A stretch of DNA of 64,000 bases, from NCBI GenBank assembly GCA_030028905.1, contig JALDYZ010000004.1:306920-370919 (forward strand), in the 5' to 3' direction. This DNA is from Ferirhizobium litorale (GTDB lineage Bacteria > Pseudomonadota > Alphaproteobacteria > Rhizobiales > Rhizobiaceae). Positions 17,612 through 27,400 of this stretch are shown piece by piece. Every line of letters begins with the position of its first letter. The stretch's first letter is position 1. Position numbers and translations under genes: made by a program. The notes under the pieces were generated by a model. That model saw nothing but the letters and a program-made list of their open reading frames with translations, was not told the DNA's origin and did no database searches.

Positions 17612-19891
17612 ATGTCCAACGCCGAAGAGCATCCCGTTTCGCTTCAAGTCGCCAACATGCGTCCTCAGGATGCCGGTGCGGGCTTCGCCCGTATCAACCA
17701 GGCCACGCTGGCGGCAATCGGCGTGCCGGAAGGGCAGATCGTCGAACTCGTCGGCAAGCGTCATACGGCCGCCGTCGCCATGCGAACCTATCCTGAGGAT
17801 GAGGGATTGAGCATCGTCCGGCTCGACGGCCTCCAGCGCGTCAACGTCGGGGCGACCAGCGGCGACTATATCGAGGTCAAGAAGGCGGAGGTCCGGCCCG
17901 CGACCCGCATCGTGCTCGCGCCTGCGCAGAAAAATCTCAGACTGGAAGGATCCGGCGAGGCGCTGCAGCGCACCTTCCTCGGGCGCCCCATGGTGGGCGG
18001 TGACGTCGTGTCGACGTCCGTCCACCATCGGCTTGGGCGCGGAGACCCGCACGGTTCCGACGAGATCATGCGAGGCATGCTGAACCTCCCTGCCTATGGC
18101 CTCCAGGAGATAAGGCTGGTGGTTGTTTCGACACAGCCGCGCGGCATCGTCCAGATGAACGAAAACACCGTCGTCGAACTCCGGCCCCAGTTCGAGGAGC
18201 CTGCGGAGGCGCGGCGTGCCGACGTCACCTATGACGACATCGGCGGCCTTGGGTCATCGGTCGAGCAGGTCAGGGAGTTGGTGGAATTGCCGCTCAGGCA
18301 CCCGGAACTCTTCCAGCGACTGGGGATCGATCCGCCGAAGGGCGTCCTGTTGCATGGGCCGCCGGGCACCGGCAAGACCCTGCTAGCCCGGGCGGTCGCG
18401 AACGAAACGGAGGCGCGCTTCTTCCATATCGCCGGCCCCGAGATCATGGGCAGCCGCTACGGAGAGTCCGAGGAACGGCTACGCCAGGTCTTCCAGGAGG
18501 CATCCCAGAACGCCCCTTCGATCATTTTCATCGATGAGATCGACTCGATCGCGCCGAAGCGCGAGCAGGTCACCGGCGAGGTGGAGAGGCGGATCGTCGC
18601 CCAGTTGCTGACGCTGATGGATGGCCTCGAGCCACGGCAGAACATCGTCGTCATCGGCGCCACAAACCGCCGCGATGCAATCGACGAAGCCTTGCGCCGT
18701 CCGGGACGGTTCGACAGGGAGATCGTCATCGGCGTGCCGGATCAGGCTGGTCGCCGCGAAGTGCTGGCCATCCACACCCGCGGCATGCCGCTCGCCGAAA
18801 ACATCGACATCGACGAGATCGCCCGGACGACCTATGGATTTGTCGGGGCCGATCTCGGCGCGCTCGCCCGAGAAGCGGCGATGGATTCGCTTAGGCGGAT
18901 CCTGCCGAACATCAACCTCAAGGATGGAATCCCCGCGGAGGTGCTTGAGACCCTCAAGGTGACACAGGACGATTTCCTGAGTGCTATGAAGCGCATCCAG
19001 CCGTCCGCGCTGCGCGAAATCATGATCCAGGTGCCGAATGTCGGCTGGGATGACATCGGAGGTCTCGATGACGCACAGATGCGCCTTCGGGAAGGAGTGG
19101 AACTGCCGCTGAAGTCGCCGCAGGCATTCAAGCGAATGGGCATTCGACCTGCGAAGGGTTTCCTGCTGTTCGGGCCACCTGGCACCGGCAAGACACTGCT
19201 TGCCAAGGCCGTCGCCCGCGAGGCCGAGGCGAACTTCGTGGCAACGAAATCGTCCGATCTCCTGTCGAAATGGTACGGCGAGTCCGAGCAACAGGTATCG
19301 CGACTGTTCGAACGCGCCCGCCAGGTGGCTCCCACCGTCATCTTCATCGACGAGATCGATTCCCTGGCGCCGGCAAGAGGCGGCGGGCTTGGCGAGCCGG
19401 CGGCCACCGAGCGTGTCGTCAACACCCTGCTGGCCGAAATGGACGGCCTCGAGGATATGCAGGGCGTCGTCGTCATGGCAGCCACCAACCGGCCGACGCT
19501 GCTGGATCCGGCTCTCCTGAGACCCGGACGTTTCGACGAGCTGGTTTACGTTCCGGTTCCCGATGCCAAGGGCAGACGGAAGATCCTGGGGATCCACACC
19601 AAGAACATGCCACTGGACGAGGACGTGAATCTTGACGAACTGGCCGAGAAAACCGAGCGGTTCACCGGCGCGGACCTCGAAGACCTGACCCGACGCGCCG
19701 GGCTGATTGCCCTTCGCGGATCATTGGACGTGACAAGCGTTTCCAAGGAGGATTTCATCAAGGCACTTCATGAAACGAGGCCGTCGGTCACACCGGAAGT
19801 CGAGCGCGAATATGAACAGATGGTTCGCACGTTGAAGCAAGAAAGGCCCCAGGGCAACCAGATCGGTTTCGTCCCGCGACGGCAGGAATAG
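17612..19891 (+). CDS. CDC48/p97-type tandem AAA+ ATPase
   Basis: A 759-residue protein with the full CDC48 layout. An N-terminal double-psi barrel-like substrate domain (about 1-190) precedes D1, with Walker A GPPGTGKT near 250, Walker [10 protein letters not shown] near 304 and arginine finger [11 protein letters not shown]2 follows, with Walker A near 520, Walker [11 protein letters not shown] near 577 and [13 protein letters not shown]. All catalytic residues look intact. In eukaryotes and archaea this protein unfolds substrates or extracts them from complexes; its bacterial role is not well defined. The ATG at 17612 fits the family start; a TTG at 17513 would add an unconserved-looking Pro-rich leader. 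A small coiled-coil gene follows 75 nt later. Confidence 0.9.
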   Translation: MSNAEEHPVSLQVANMRPQDAGAGFARINQATLAAIGVPEGQIVELVGKRHTAAVAMRTYPEDEGLSIVRLDGLQRVNVGATSGDYIEVKKAEVRPATRIVLAPAQKNLRLEGSGEALQRTFLGRPMVGGDVVSTSVHHRLGRGDPHGSDEIMRGMLNLPAYGLQEIRLVVVSTQPRGIVQMNENTVVELRPQFEEPAEARRADVTYDDIGGLGSSVEQVRELVELPLRHPELFQRLGIDPPKGVLLHGPPGTGKTLLARAVANETEARFFHIAGPEIMGSRYGESEERLRQVFQEASQNAPSIIFIDEIDSIAPKREQVTGEVERRIVAQLLTLMDGLEPRQNIVVIGATNRRDAIDEALRRPGRFDREIVIGVPDQAGRREVLAIHTRGMPLAENIDIDEIARTTYGFVGADLGALAREAAMDSLRRILPNINLKDGIPAEVLETLKVTQDDFLSAMKRIQPSALREIMIQVPNVGWDDIGGLDDAQMRLREGVELPLKSPQAFKRMGIRPAKGFLLFGPPGTGKTLLAKAVAREAEANFVATKSSDLLSKWYGESEQQVSRLFERARQVAPTVIFIDEIDSLAPARGGGLGEPAATERVVNTLLAEMDGLEDMQGVVVMAATNRPTLLDPALLRPGRFDELVYVPVPDAKGRRKILGIHTKNMPLDEDVNLDELAEKTERFTGADLEDLTRRAGLIALRGSLDVTSVSKEDFIKALHETRPSVTPEVEREYEQMVRTLKQERPQGNQIGFVPRRQE

Positions 19892-19966
19892 TGCGCGGCA
19901 GATTGCCGGGGATTCCGACACAAGGCCGCCGCCGCGAACAACAACATCTCGAGCTAGGAGAACTCA

Positions 19967-20164
19967 ATGGGAGACGATACGCAACGTCTGGCTGATATCA
20001 ACGATCGGATCGCCGCCGTGCAGGAAAATCTGCGCGAACTGATCGAACAGGCTGCCGCTTTTTCCGGCGCCGCTGACGACGAACTCGCCACGCAACGCAT
20101 CAACGACCAGCAAGCTGAACTTGACCGCCTGCTGCAGCTTCGCGAGGAAATCGAAAAGAACTAG
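19967..20164 (+). CDS. Small coiled-coil hypothetical protein
   Basis: A 65-residue, acidic, fully helical-looking protein (MGDDTQRLADINDRIAAVQE ... LDRLLQLREEIEKN). Heptad-like Leu/Ile/Ala spacing predicts a coiled coil or helical hairpin. CTAGGAGAAC gives a strong ribosome site before the ATG. It lies 75 nt after the CDC48-type gene on the same strand and may be a co-expressed adaptor, although this is only positional. No cysteines and no signal peptide. Confidence 0.7.
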   Translation: MGDDTQRLADINDRIAAVQENLRELIEQAAAFSGAADDELATQRINDQQAELDRLLQLREEIEKN

Positions 20165-20460
20165 CATCCCCACCCAGACCGCAACTGCACAGGCTTGGGA
20201 AAGCCGGGAGCATGCTCCAAGAAGTCGAACGAGCGCCACGGAGATTGCCCGGCCACAGCTCACACCATTCAGGATTTTTATCGAAAATACAATATGTTGC
20301 GATCAATCCAACCGGACCAATCCCAACCCAATCAATATCGAAGATATACCTAGGTTTAGGCGAACCAACGCCTAGACCCAGCTATTTTTTGCGGTCCTGT
20401 CGTCGCACCCTGAAGTGAAGATCCGGGCTATCCGGTGACCTCAACAGGCGGTACACGGCA

Positions 20461-21936
20461 ATGGCGACGACCCTCACTTCATGCGGACCCCGCTATTACT
20501 TTCAATATCTTGGCGGTTTCGCCTCTCATGTCTTGCGGACTTCCGGCGACGAGGTCGTATCGCATCCACCTTTTGCCCCTTCGGGTTCCCGCAGATCGTT
20601 GATCGTGTTCAGCGTCGTTACCGTGCTGGTCGGGCTGGGTTCCGGGCTCTGCGCCATCTGCCTGGGGCTTCTGCTTCATTTTCTTGAGCATATCGCGTTC
20701 GGCTACAGCCTCGTTTCCCTTTTCAGTCATGAAAGCTTCCCGGAAGGCGTTTCGAACGCACCGCCGCTCAGACGGCTTGCAGTCGTGATCGGCTGCGGTC
20801 TCGTTGCCGGTATTGGCGCGGCTTCCCTGTATCGCTGGGGAAACCCTCTCGTGAGCGTTTCGAAGGCGGTAGGGCCCAACGTTCCGACGATGCCGCTCGC
20901 GTCAACGCTCGTAGAATCCGTGCTGCAGATCGTCGCCGCAGCGCTCGGATCGCCCCTCGGACATGAGGTGGCTCCCAGAGCAGTCGGCGCACTAATTGCC
21001 GGCCGGCTATGCCAGTTGACGGGTTTGTCTGTTCGAGACACCCAAATCATGGTTGCCTGCGGCGCGGGCGCCGGACTGGCTGCCTTGTACAATGTCCCGG
21101 TAGCCGCAACGATCTTCGTCGCCGAAGTGCTTCTGCGCAGTGCCCGACCATCGATTCTCCTCCCGGCTATCGTGGCATGCGCAATCGCCGCCGTCGTTGC
21201 CCAGGCGTCCTTGGGTGGCGAGCCCTTGTATGCCGTCGCCATCGAACCCGTTGGCATCTCCCTTGTGATCGCTGCGGTCGTTTCCGGGCCGGTTTTCGGG
21301 CTGGCCGGCGTCGCGTTCCGCAGGCTGATGAAACACGCCCAACTCGCAGCGCCCACCGGCTCCAGGCTAATCGTCTCTTCAGTGCTGGCTTTCGTTGTTG
21401 TCGGGCTGCTCGCCTTCAACTTTCCGCAACTTCTCGGAAATGGCAGAGGTCCTGCGCAGCTGACATTCTCCGACGGCATCGAGCCACGGCTGGCCATCAC
21501 CCTTCTCGCCTTGAAGGTCGCGGTTATCGCCGTGGTTCTCAGGGGTGGCGCGCGCGGCGGCCTGATGACCCCCGGCTTTGCGAGCGGCGCGCTGCTGGCA
21601 ACGATATTCGGAAGCATCTGGAACGTCTTCCTTCCCGATATCCCGCTCGCGGTTTTTTCGGTTGTTGGCGCGGCGACCTTCCTTGGGACTTCGATGTGCA
21701 TGCCGATCACGGCGATCGCCCTCGCCATGGAATTCGTGCATCTGCCGATGGTCTATCTCGTTCCACTTGCCGGTGCGGCAGCCGGGGCATTTGCGGTTAG
21801 GCTGCTTCTGGAGCGACCGGTGGCCCAGTTTGGCGTTTCACCGATGATCGTACCTGAGGGCCGATCTGACAATCACCCCCAACAGTTCCTGTCACGACGC
21901 CCAAGAAACGATCGCGCCGCAGTTAACTCCCGCTGA
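20461..21936 (+). CDS. ClC-family chloride channel/transporter, divergent selectivity motif
   Basis: A 491-residue membrane protein with about ten or more hydrophobic helices and ClC topology. The usual GREGP gating motif region reads GSPLGHEVAPRAVGA near residue 165, keeping a Glu at the gating position but with an altered frame of small residues. The second landmark, GGIFAP, reads GGLMTPGFASGALL. Such changes are seen in a bacterial ClC side branch and may alter ion selectivity. The N-terminal ~45 residues are poorly hydrophobic and the ATG at 20461 has a weak ribosome site, so the start is uncertain. It is 13 nt before the RND adaptor gene, suggesting co-transcription. Confidence 0.85.
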   Translation: MATTLTSCGPRYYFQYLGGFASHVLRTSGDEVVSHPPFAPSGSRRSLIVFSVVTVLVGLGSGLCAICLGLLLHFLEHIAFGYSLVSLFSHESFPEGVSNAPPLRRLAVVIGCGLVAGIGAASLYRWGNPLVSVSKAVGPNVPTMPLASTLVESVLQIVAAALGSPLGHEVAPRAVGALIAGRLCQLTGLSVRDTQIMVACGAGAGLAALYNVPVAATIFVAEVLLRSARPSILLPAIVACAIAAVVAQASLGGEPLYAVAIEPVGISLVIAAVVSGPVFGLAGVAFRRLMKHAQLAAPTGSRLIVSSVLAFVVVGLLAFNFPQLLGNGRGPAQLTFSDGIEPRLAITLLALKVAVIAVVLRGGARGGLMTPGFASGALLATIFGSIWNVFLPDIPLAVFSVVGAATFLGTSMCMPITAIALAMEFVHLPMVYLVPLAGAAAGAFAVRLLLERPVAQFGVSPMIVPEGRSDNHPQQFLSRRPRNDRAAVNSR

Positions 21937-21949
21937 TTTGGTGAATGTC

Positions 21950-23143
21950 ATGACCAGTACCCCGCTATCAAAGGAAAATGAGGAACAGCGTTCATTCCGG
22001 CGGTGGGTCCTGCCCACACTTGCACTCCTCGCCGCGGCCTTGGCAGGCGGGGTATGGATCAAGGTCCAGCACGATGCTGTGTCTGACCGGCCAAACGCGG
22101 CGCCTCCTGCGGTTCCTGTCCAGGTCAGCACGGCACGGCAGGACAGCATTCCGGTCTATCTGGACGGGCTCGGCACCGTACAGGCCTTCAACACGGTGAC
22201 GATAAAGACCCAAGTGGATGGTCCGATCGAGAGCATCCTGTTCACCGAAGGCCAGATGGTGAAAAAAGGCGACCTGCTCGCCGTTATCGATCCTCGTCCC
22301 TTCAAAGCTGCGCTGGAGCAAGCCGCGGCAAAACTAGAGCAGGACCAGGCCAGCCTGGAAAACGCCCAATATCTCCTGACGAAAGACCAGCAACTCGCAA
22401 CCCAAAAGATAACGACCGCGGAGCAGGTCGAGACACAACAGACGCTTGTCGCGAGTATTCAGGCCCAGATCGCCCAGGATCAGGCCGCCAGGGATCTGGC
22501 GTCCGTGCAACTGTCATATACCGAACTGCGCGCCCCGATCGACGGTCGAACCGGTTTTCGCCTGGTCGATGTAGGCAACCAGGTTCACACCACCGATACC
22601 AACGGCATCGTCACCATTACCCAGACGCGGCCGATTTCCGTCGTATCTACCCAGTCCGAAAACGACCTGCCGGCCATTCGCGCGGCGATAAAGGCCGGCC
22701 CTGTGGAAGTTTCGGCATTGACCGGGGACGGGAATGTGGCTCTGGCGACCGGAACGCTCACCCTGATCGACAACCAGATCGACCAGTCCAGCGGCACGGC
22801 GCGGCTGAAGTCCACCTTCCCCAACGCCGACGAAGCCCTCTGGCCTGGACAGTTTGTCGAAATCCGGATCCGCCAGACGGTGCTCGACAATGCCATCAAC
22901 GTACCTTCGCCTGCATTGCAGCGTGGCCCCAACGGCTTCTTTGTCTACGTGGTGAATTCCGATGACACGGTCTCGGTGCGACCGGTGACACCGGGGCCGA
23001 TAGATGGTGGACGGGCCGTCATTTCGAGCGGTCTGAAGGTTGGGGAGCGCGTGGTCACGTCAGGACAGTACCGACTGGCGACCGGATCGAAGATTTCCGT
23101 TCAGGACCCGACCGCGACCCCGAACTCCGTCTCGAAGGACTAG
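21950..23143 (+). CDS. RND efflux periplasmic adaptor subunit (MdtA-like)
   Basis: A membrane-fusion protein of 397 residues. One N-terminal signal anchor (WVLPTLALLAAALAGGVWI, about 19-37) is followed by a lipoyl/barrel-sandwich region (KTQVDGPIESILFTEGQMVK) interrupted by an alpha-hairpin, then beta-barrel and membrane-proximal domains. The sequence VSTARQDSIPVYLDGLGTVQ is typical of MdtA-type adaptors. ATG 21950 is chosen over TTG 21938. It forms a pair with the RND pump starting 4 nt after its stop. No outer-membrane channel gene is present, so a TolC-type partner must be elsewhere. Confidence 0.9.
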   Translation: MTSTPLSKENEEQRSFRRWVLPTLALLAAALAGGVWIKVQHDAVSDRPNAAPPAVPVQVSTARQDSIPVYLDGLGTVQAFNTVTIKTQVDGPIESILFTEGQMVKKGDLLAVIDPRPFKAALEQAAAKLEQDQASLENAQYLLTKDQQLATQKITTAEQVETQQTLVASIQAQIAQDQAARDLASVQLSYTELRAPIDGRTGFRLVDVGNQVHTTDTNGIVTITQTRPISVVSTQSENDLPAIRAAIKAGPVEVSALTGDGNVALATGTLTLIDNQIDQSSGTARLKSTFPNADEALWPGQFVEIRIRQTVLDNAINVPSPALQRGPNGFFVYVVNSDDTVSVRPVTPGPIDGGRAVISSGLKVGERVVTSGQYRLATGSKISVQDPTATPNSVSKD

Positions 23144-23147
23144 AGCC

Positions 23148-26100
23148 ATGTCGATTTCATCCTGGTTCATCCATCGCCCGATCGCGGCCTCGCTCCTGAT
23201 GGCGGCACTCCTCGGAGTTGGCTTTGCGGCCTATCCGTTTCTGCCGGTGGCCCCGTTGCCGAAGGTGGATTTCCCGACGATACAGGTTTCGACACAGCTG
23301 CCCGGCGCAAACCCCGAGACCGTGGCGTCATCGGTAACCCAACCACTGGAACGACAGATCGGCCAGATCGCCGGAGTCACCCAGATGACCTCCGTCAGCA
23401 CGCTGGGCAACAGCTCGATATCGGTCCAGTTCGAGCTTTCGCGCGACATCGACGGCGCAGCACAGGACGTCCAAACCGCGATCAATGCCGCCGCCGGCCA
23501 GCTACCGACCGATCTGCCATCGCCGCCAACCTATCGGAAGGTCAATCCGGCCGATCCGCCGATCATGGTGCTGGCCCTCACCTCCGACGCTTTACCGATT
23601 ACCAAAGTCGACGACTATGCTGAGAACGTCCTGGCGCAGCATATCAGCCAGGTGTCCGGCGTTGCGCAGGTGCTTGTCGTCGGACAGCAAAAGCCCGCCG
23701 TCAGGGTCCAGGTAGACCCGACAAAAATTGCAAGCCTCGGCCTTTCCCTGGAAGACGTCCGCACCGCGATCGTCTCGACGACCACCGACACGCCAAAAGG
23801 AAGCATTCAAGGCAAGACGCGGACCTATACAATCTACGACAACGACCAACTCACCACGGCCGCACCCTGGAACAACGCCATCGTTGCCTACAGCAACGGC
23901 GGCCCCGTGAGGATTAGAGATATCGGTCAGGCAATCGATGCTGCTGAAAATACCCAACTGGCCGCCTGGGCAAATGGCAAGCCCGCAATTCTGTTGGTCA
24001 TCCTCAAGCAGCCTGGCGCCAATGTCATCGATACGGTGGACCAGATCAAGGCAGCCATGCCGCGGTTGCAGGCAAGCGCCCCGACAGCCTTGAATCTTCA
24101 GGTTCTCAGCGACCGGACCACAACCATCCGCGCGTCGGTCAATGACGTGGAGTTCACGCTCATGCTGACCGTCGCACTTGTGGTCCTGGTGATTTTCGTG
24201 TTCCTGCGCAACCTCTGGGCTACCGCCATCCCAAGTGCAACGGTGCCACTGGCGCTGGTCGCAACTCTCGCTCTGATGTACGCCTCCGGGTTCAGTCTCG
24301 ACAACCTGTCGCTCATGGGGCTGAGCATCGCCGTGGGCTTTGTCGTCGACGATGCGATCGTCATGCTCGAAAACATCGAGCGCCATATGGAAATGGGGAA
24401 GATTCCCGAGCAGGCGGCCATCGATGGGTCTGTCGAGATCGGATTCACCATCATTTCCATCAGCCTCTCCCTCATCGCAGTCTTCATACCGTTGCTGTTG
24501 ATGGGAGGCATCGTGGGAGAGCTGTTCCGCGAATTTGCTATCACCGTCACCATGACGATCGCCGTTTCGGCGGTGGTATCGCTGACCTTCACGCCAATGA
24601 TGTGCAGTCGCTTCATGCGCCCGCAAGCAGGCCGCAAGCACGGAAAAATCTACGTCCTCTTCGAACGAGGACTGGACCAGATGTTGAACGGCTATCGTGC
24701 AACGCTCGATGTCGCGCTGCGGCACCATCGCATTACATTCTCGGTCTTTCTCTGTTCGCTGGTCGGTACCGCTGTTCTGTTCGCAGGAATCCCCAAGGGC
24801 TTCTTTCCGCTACAGGATACCGGGTTGATCATCGGGCAATTGCAGGCTGCCCCGGAAACTTCATTCGCCAAGATGGCGCAATACCAGATCGAAGCGGGCA
24901 AAATCGTCCAGAGCGACCCGGCTGTTGCCTCAGTGGGCATGGCTATCGGAAGCGGCGGTGGCTCAACGCTCAACACCGGGAAGATGTTCATCACGCTGAA
25001 GCCGCGCGACGAACGTGACGTCTCGGCAAGCGAAATCATCAACAGGCTGAGGCCGAAACTGGCGCAGATGGAAGGCGCGAAGCTCTATCTGCAAGCGGCC
25101 CAGGACATCAATGTCGGCGGTCGTGCCTCGGCTACACAGTACCAATACACGTTGCAGGACGGGGATGCAGCCGAACTCGACACATGGGCGAACCTGCTGC
25201 TTGAAAAGTTCCGGTCCTTGCCCGAGCTTGCCGACGTCGCCACCGACCAGCAAAACGACGGAACGACGGTAACGCTGACGATAGACCGTGATCAGGCGTC
25301 GCGCTTCGGGATATCTCCGGATACGATCGACAACACGCTCTACGATGCCTTCGGTCAACGTCAGGTGACCCAGTTCTTCACCGACCTGAACAGCTACCAC
25401 GTCGTCCTCGAGCTACAACCGAAGTTTCAGAACTCGCCGCTCGCCATCGATCAGCTCTATATCAAATCGCCGGTTACCGGCGCACAGGTGCCATTGAGGG
25501 TCCTCGTCAAGCAGACGACCGAGCCCACCAGCACACTCGCCATCAATCATCAGAGCCAATTCCCGTCGGTGACGCTATCGTTCAATCTTGCTCCCGGAGT
25601 AGCGCTCAGCCAGGCGGTTGCGGCAATCCACGACGCCGAAGCCTCCCTGGCCAAGCCGGCAACGATCGTCGGTACTTTCCAGGGCAACGCCCAAGCTTAT
25701 CAAAGCTCGCTCGCTAGCGAACCGTTGCTGGTCCTGGCATCCATCGCCGTGATCTATGTCATTCTCGGCGTGCTCTACGAAAGCTACATTCACCCGTTGA
25801 CGATCCTCTCGACCCTGCCGTCCGCTGGCCTGGGTGCGCTGGCAATGCTGTGGGCAGCCGGTTTCGATTTCACCATCATCGCGCTGATCGGCGTCATCCT
25901 GCTCATAGGTATCGTCAAGAAAAACGGGATCATGATCGTCGACTTCGCAATCGCCGCAGAGCGGGAACGAGGTCTGTCCTCGGCAGAGGCCATCCGGGAA
26001 GCCTGCCTGCTGCGCTTCCGGCCCATCATGATGACAACATCAGCTGCCTTGCTCGCGGGAGTGCCATTGATGCTGGGGCACGGCACCGGTTCCGAACTCA

Positions 26101-26270
26101 GGCAACCTCTCGGCTATGCCATAGTCGGGGGCTTGATCGTCAGCCAGGCAATGACTCTGTATACGACACCGGTCGTCTACCTGTATCTCGACAGGATTTC
26201 CGCACTCTTCGGCGCACGCAAGCGTGAGGGGTCCTTGCGGTCGGTAAGATCGGGGAGTGCTGAAAATTGA
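23148..26270 (+). CDS. RND multidrug efflux inner-membrane pump (MdtB/MdtC/AcrB superfamily)
   Basis: A proton-driven RND transporter of 1040 residues, the normal size. It starts MSISSWFIHRPIAASLLMAA, the standard TM1 entrance, and carries VDFPTIQVSTQLPGANPETV. In TM4 it has the paired aspartates of the proton relay (SIAVGFVVDDAIVMLENIER). The second repeat ends with GIVKKNGIMIVDFAI. The true start is ATG 23148, four bases after the adaptor stop; an upstream GTG in frame would only add adaptor-overlapping residues. The substrate is likely amphipathic drugs, bile-like compounds or plant metabolites by family analogy. Confidence 0.93.
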   Translation: MSISSWFIHRPIAASLLMAALLGVGFAAYPFLPVAPLPKVDFPTIQVSTQLPGANPETVASSVTQPLERQIGQIAGVTQMTSVSTLGNSSISVQFELSRDIDGAAQDVQTAINAAAGQLPTDLPSPPTYRKVNPADPPIMVLALTSDALPITKVDDYAENVLAQHISQVSGVAQVLVVGQQKPAVRVQVDPTKIASLGLSLEDVRTAIVSTTTDTPKGSIQGKTRTYTIYDNDQLTTAAPWNNAIVAYSNGGPVRIRDIGQAIDAAENTQLAAWANGKPAILLVILKQPGANVIDTVDQIKAAMPRLQASAPTALNLQVLSDRTTTIRASVNDVEFTLMLTVALVVLVIFVFLRNLWATAIPSATVPLALVATLALMYASGFSLDNLSLMGLSIAVGFVVDDAIVMLENIERHMEMGKIPEQAAIDGSVEIGFTIISISLSLIAVFIPLLLMGGIVGELFREFAITVTMTIAVSAVVSLTFTPMMCSRFMRPQAGRKHGKIYVLFERGLDQMLNGYRATLDVALRHHRITFSVFLCSLVGTAVLFAGIPKGFFPLQDTGLIIGQLQAAPETSFAKMAQYQIEAGKIVQSDPAVASVGMAIGSGGGSTLNTGKMFITLKPRDERDVSASEIINRLRPKLAQMEGAKLYLQAAQDINVGGRASATQYQYTLQDGDAAELDTWANLLLEKFRSLPELADVATDQQNDGTTVTLTIDRDQASRFGISPDTIDNTLYDAFGQRQVTQFFTDLNSYHVVLELQPKFQNSPLAIDQLYIKSPVTGAQVPLRVLVKQTTEPTSTLAINHQSQFPSVTLSFNLAPGVALSQAVAAIHDAEASLAKPATIVGTFQGNAQAYQSSLASEPLLVLASIAVIYVILGVLYESYIHPLTILSTLPSAGLGALAMLWAAGFDFTIIALIGVILLIGIVKKNGIMIVDFAIAAERERGLSSAEAIREACLLRFRPIMMTTSAALLAGVPLMLGHGTGSELRQPLGYAIVGGLIVSQAMTLYTTPVVYLYLDRISALFGARKREGSLRSVRSGSAEN

Positions 26271-26287
26271 AGGGGCAGATATTCCGA

Positions 26288-26968
26288 TCACTCGGCGTAG
26301 TTGAACGTCTCAAAATCGTGAGCGAAAATCCTGCGAACAATATCGCGCGCCTTGGGCTCATAGTAGTCGTCGTACGAGCGGTCCTTATGCGCCCGGACTT
26401 GAGTTTTCCAGGTCGGCATCGCAGACAAGTCTATGTCGGTTTGAAGCTCGTCTGCAAATTGCTTCAGTCCGCCTGCGATGTTTTCGTACCGGATCAGGTG
26501 CGCTTCGAAAAAGCCTTGCTTCGTCCGATAGTACTGCAAGTCCGCAGGCAGCACCGGTCGCATCTGCAGCCAATCGTTGAAAAGCTGACGGCTGGCGCTA
26601 AAGTCCTGTGCCAACCGCTCATTGGTGTCCTTGGGCATCACGTGCCAAAACCACGAAATTACCTTATCGTAAGGGTTTCTGACGGTGTAGACTTTCCGGT
26701 AGCTCTCGAAAACCGCCGTTCCTACCTTCCTCCGGACTTCATTCGCCGGTGAGTGCGCTTGTAGGAAATCGGCCGGTTTTTGGCCGCCCCCTCGTCCGGC
26801 AACATAGCCGGTATCAGACTTCATTTCCGCCTGCTTGTGTTGTGGGGTATGGCCCTGGGGGGTGCATAAAACCTCCAATACCCCTTCGACAGTTGTGCTG
26901 GCCGTTTTGTGTGTCTTCAAATAGATAAACTTGTGCTGGTGAGAAATGAGCAATTCTTGTCTCCCCAC
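26288..26968 (-). CDS. Sulfotransferase family 2 protein
   Basis: A 226-residue protein with the PAPS-binding P-loop-like motif YLKTHKTASTTVEGVL (about residues 16-31) and the 3'-phosphate-binding motif YTVRNPYDKVISWFWH (about 93-108), with Arg and Ser placed as expected for the Sulfotransfer_2 fold. It should transfer sulfate to a carbohydrate or other hydroxyl, by family. It stands alone, convergent with the RND pump gene (17-nt gap), without PAPS-synthesis or polysaccharide genes nearby. Codon use is less GC-biased than its neighbours, compatible with horizontal transfer. Confidence 0.78.
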   Translation of the reverse strand: MGRQELLISHQHKFIYLKTHKTASTTVEGVLEVLCTPQGHTPQHKQAEMKSDTGYVAGRGGGQKPADFLQAHSPANEVRRKVGTAVFESYRKVYTVRNPYDKVISWFWHVMPKDTNERLAQDFSASRQLFNDWLQMRPVLPADLQYYRTKQGFFEAHLIRYENIAGGLKQFADELQTDIDLSAMPTWKTQVRAHKDRSYDDYYEPKARDIVRRIFAHDFETFNYAE

Positions 26969-27400
26969 ATGTTAGAACTTGAGCAAGAACTTAGTTTGGG
27001 ACTTATCAAGACTCAAGCGCTTGGATGGTGTCTTGCAATCTTCGCAACTTCTGCGCCGCCTCGCCGCCGATCCCATCCGCCCGGTCTGTCTGCGATTACC
27101 TTGCGTGGCGCGCTTCGCCAGATCTGCAAGCAGCATTTTTCAAGCATCGATCGAATCGAACTCTGCCGTCGTTGAGGTGGGCAGCACCCCGTTTCAACCC
27201 TGACCTATACCTTTATATAGTCCGACAAGACGCTTGCACGATTCCGCTCTGGCCGTGTTTTCGAGATCCTCACACCAACCCGGCGGATTGCTACCGAAGT
27301 CGCCCGGTCAACCAAGTGCCCAACATCCGGACCGCGAAATGCGGAATCCCGCCTCCTTTCGCGGGCGCGTGATGAATGGCGGCGCCAGAGGAGAGCGAAG
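26969..27400. other. 432-nt intergenic region before the EmrAB-type operon
   Basis: This lies between the divergent sulfotransferase and the HlyD-family gene. Its left third is AT-richer and the right part GC-rich. I found no coding sequence with a credible start and no tRNA. It presumably holds the promoters of both genes; ACCTTTATATAG around 27210 could be part of a promoter, but no convincing -35 was found. Confidence 0.4.

Noticed and set aside
20341..20400. Terminator at TAGGCG-AACCAA-CGCCTA (20357-20374) with a T-run 12 nt later
   Set aside because: Six-base stem, T-run too far away and nearly 200 nt from the preceding stop; not convincing.
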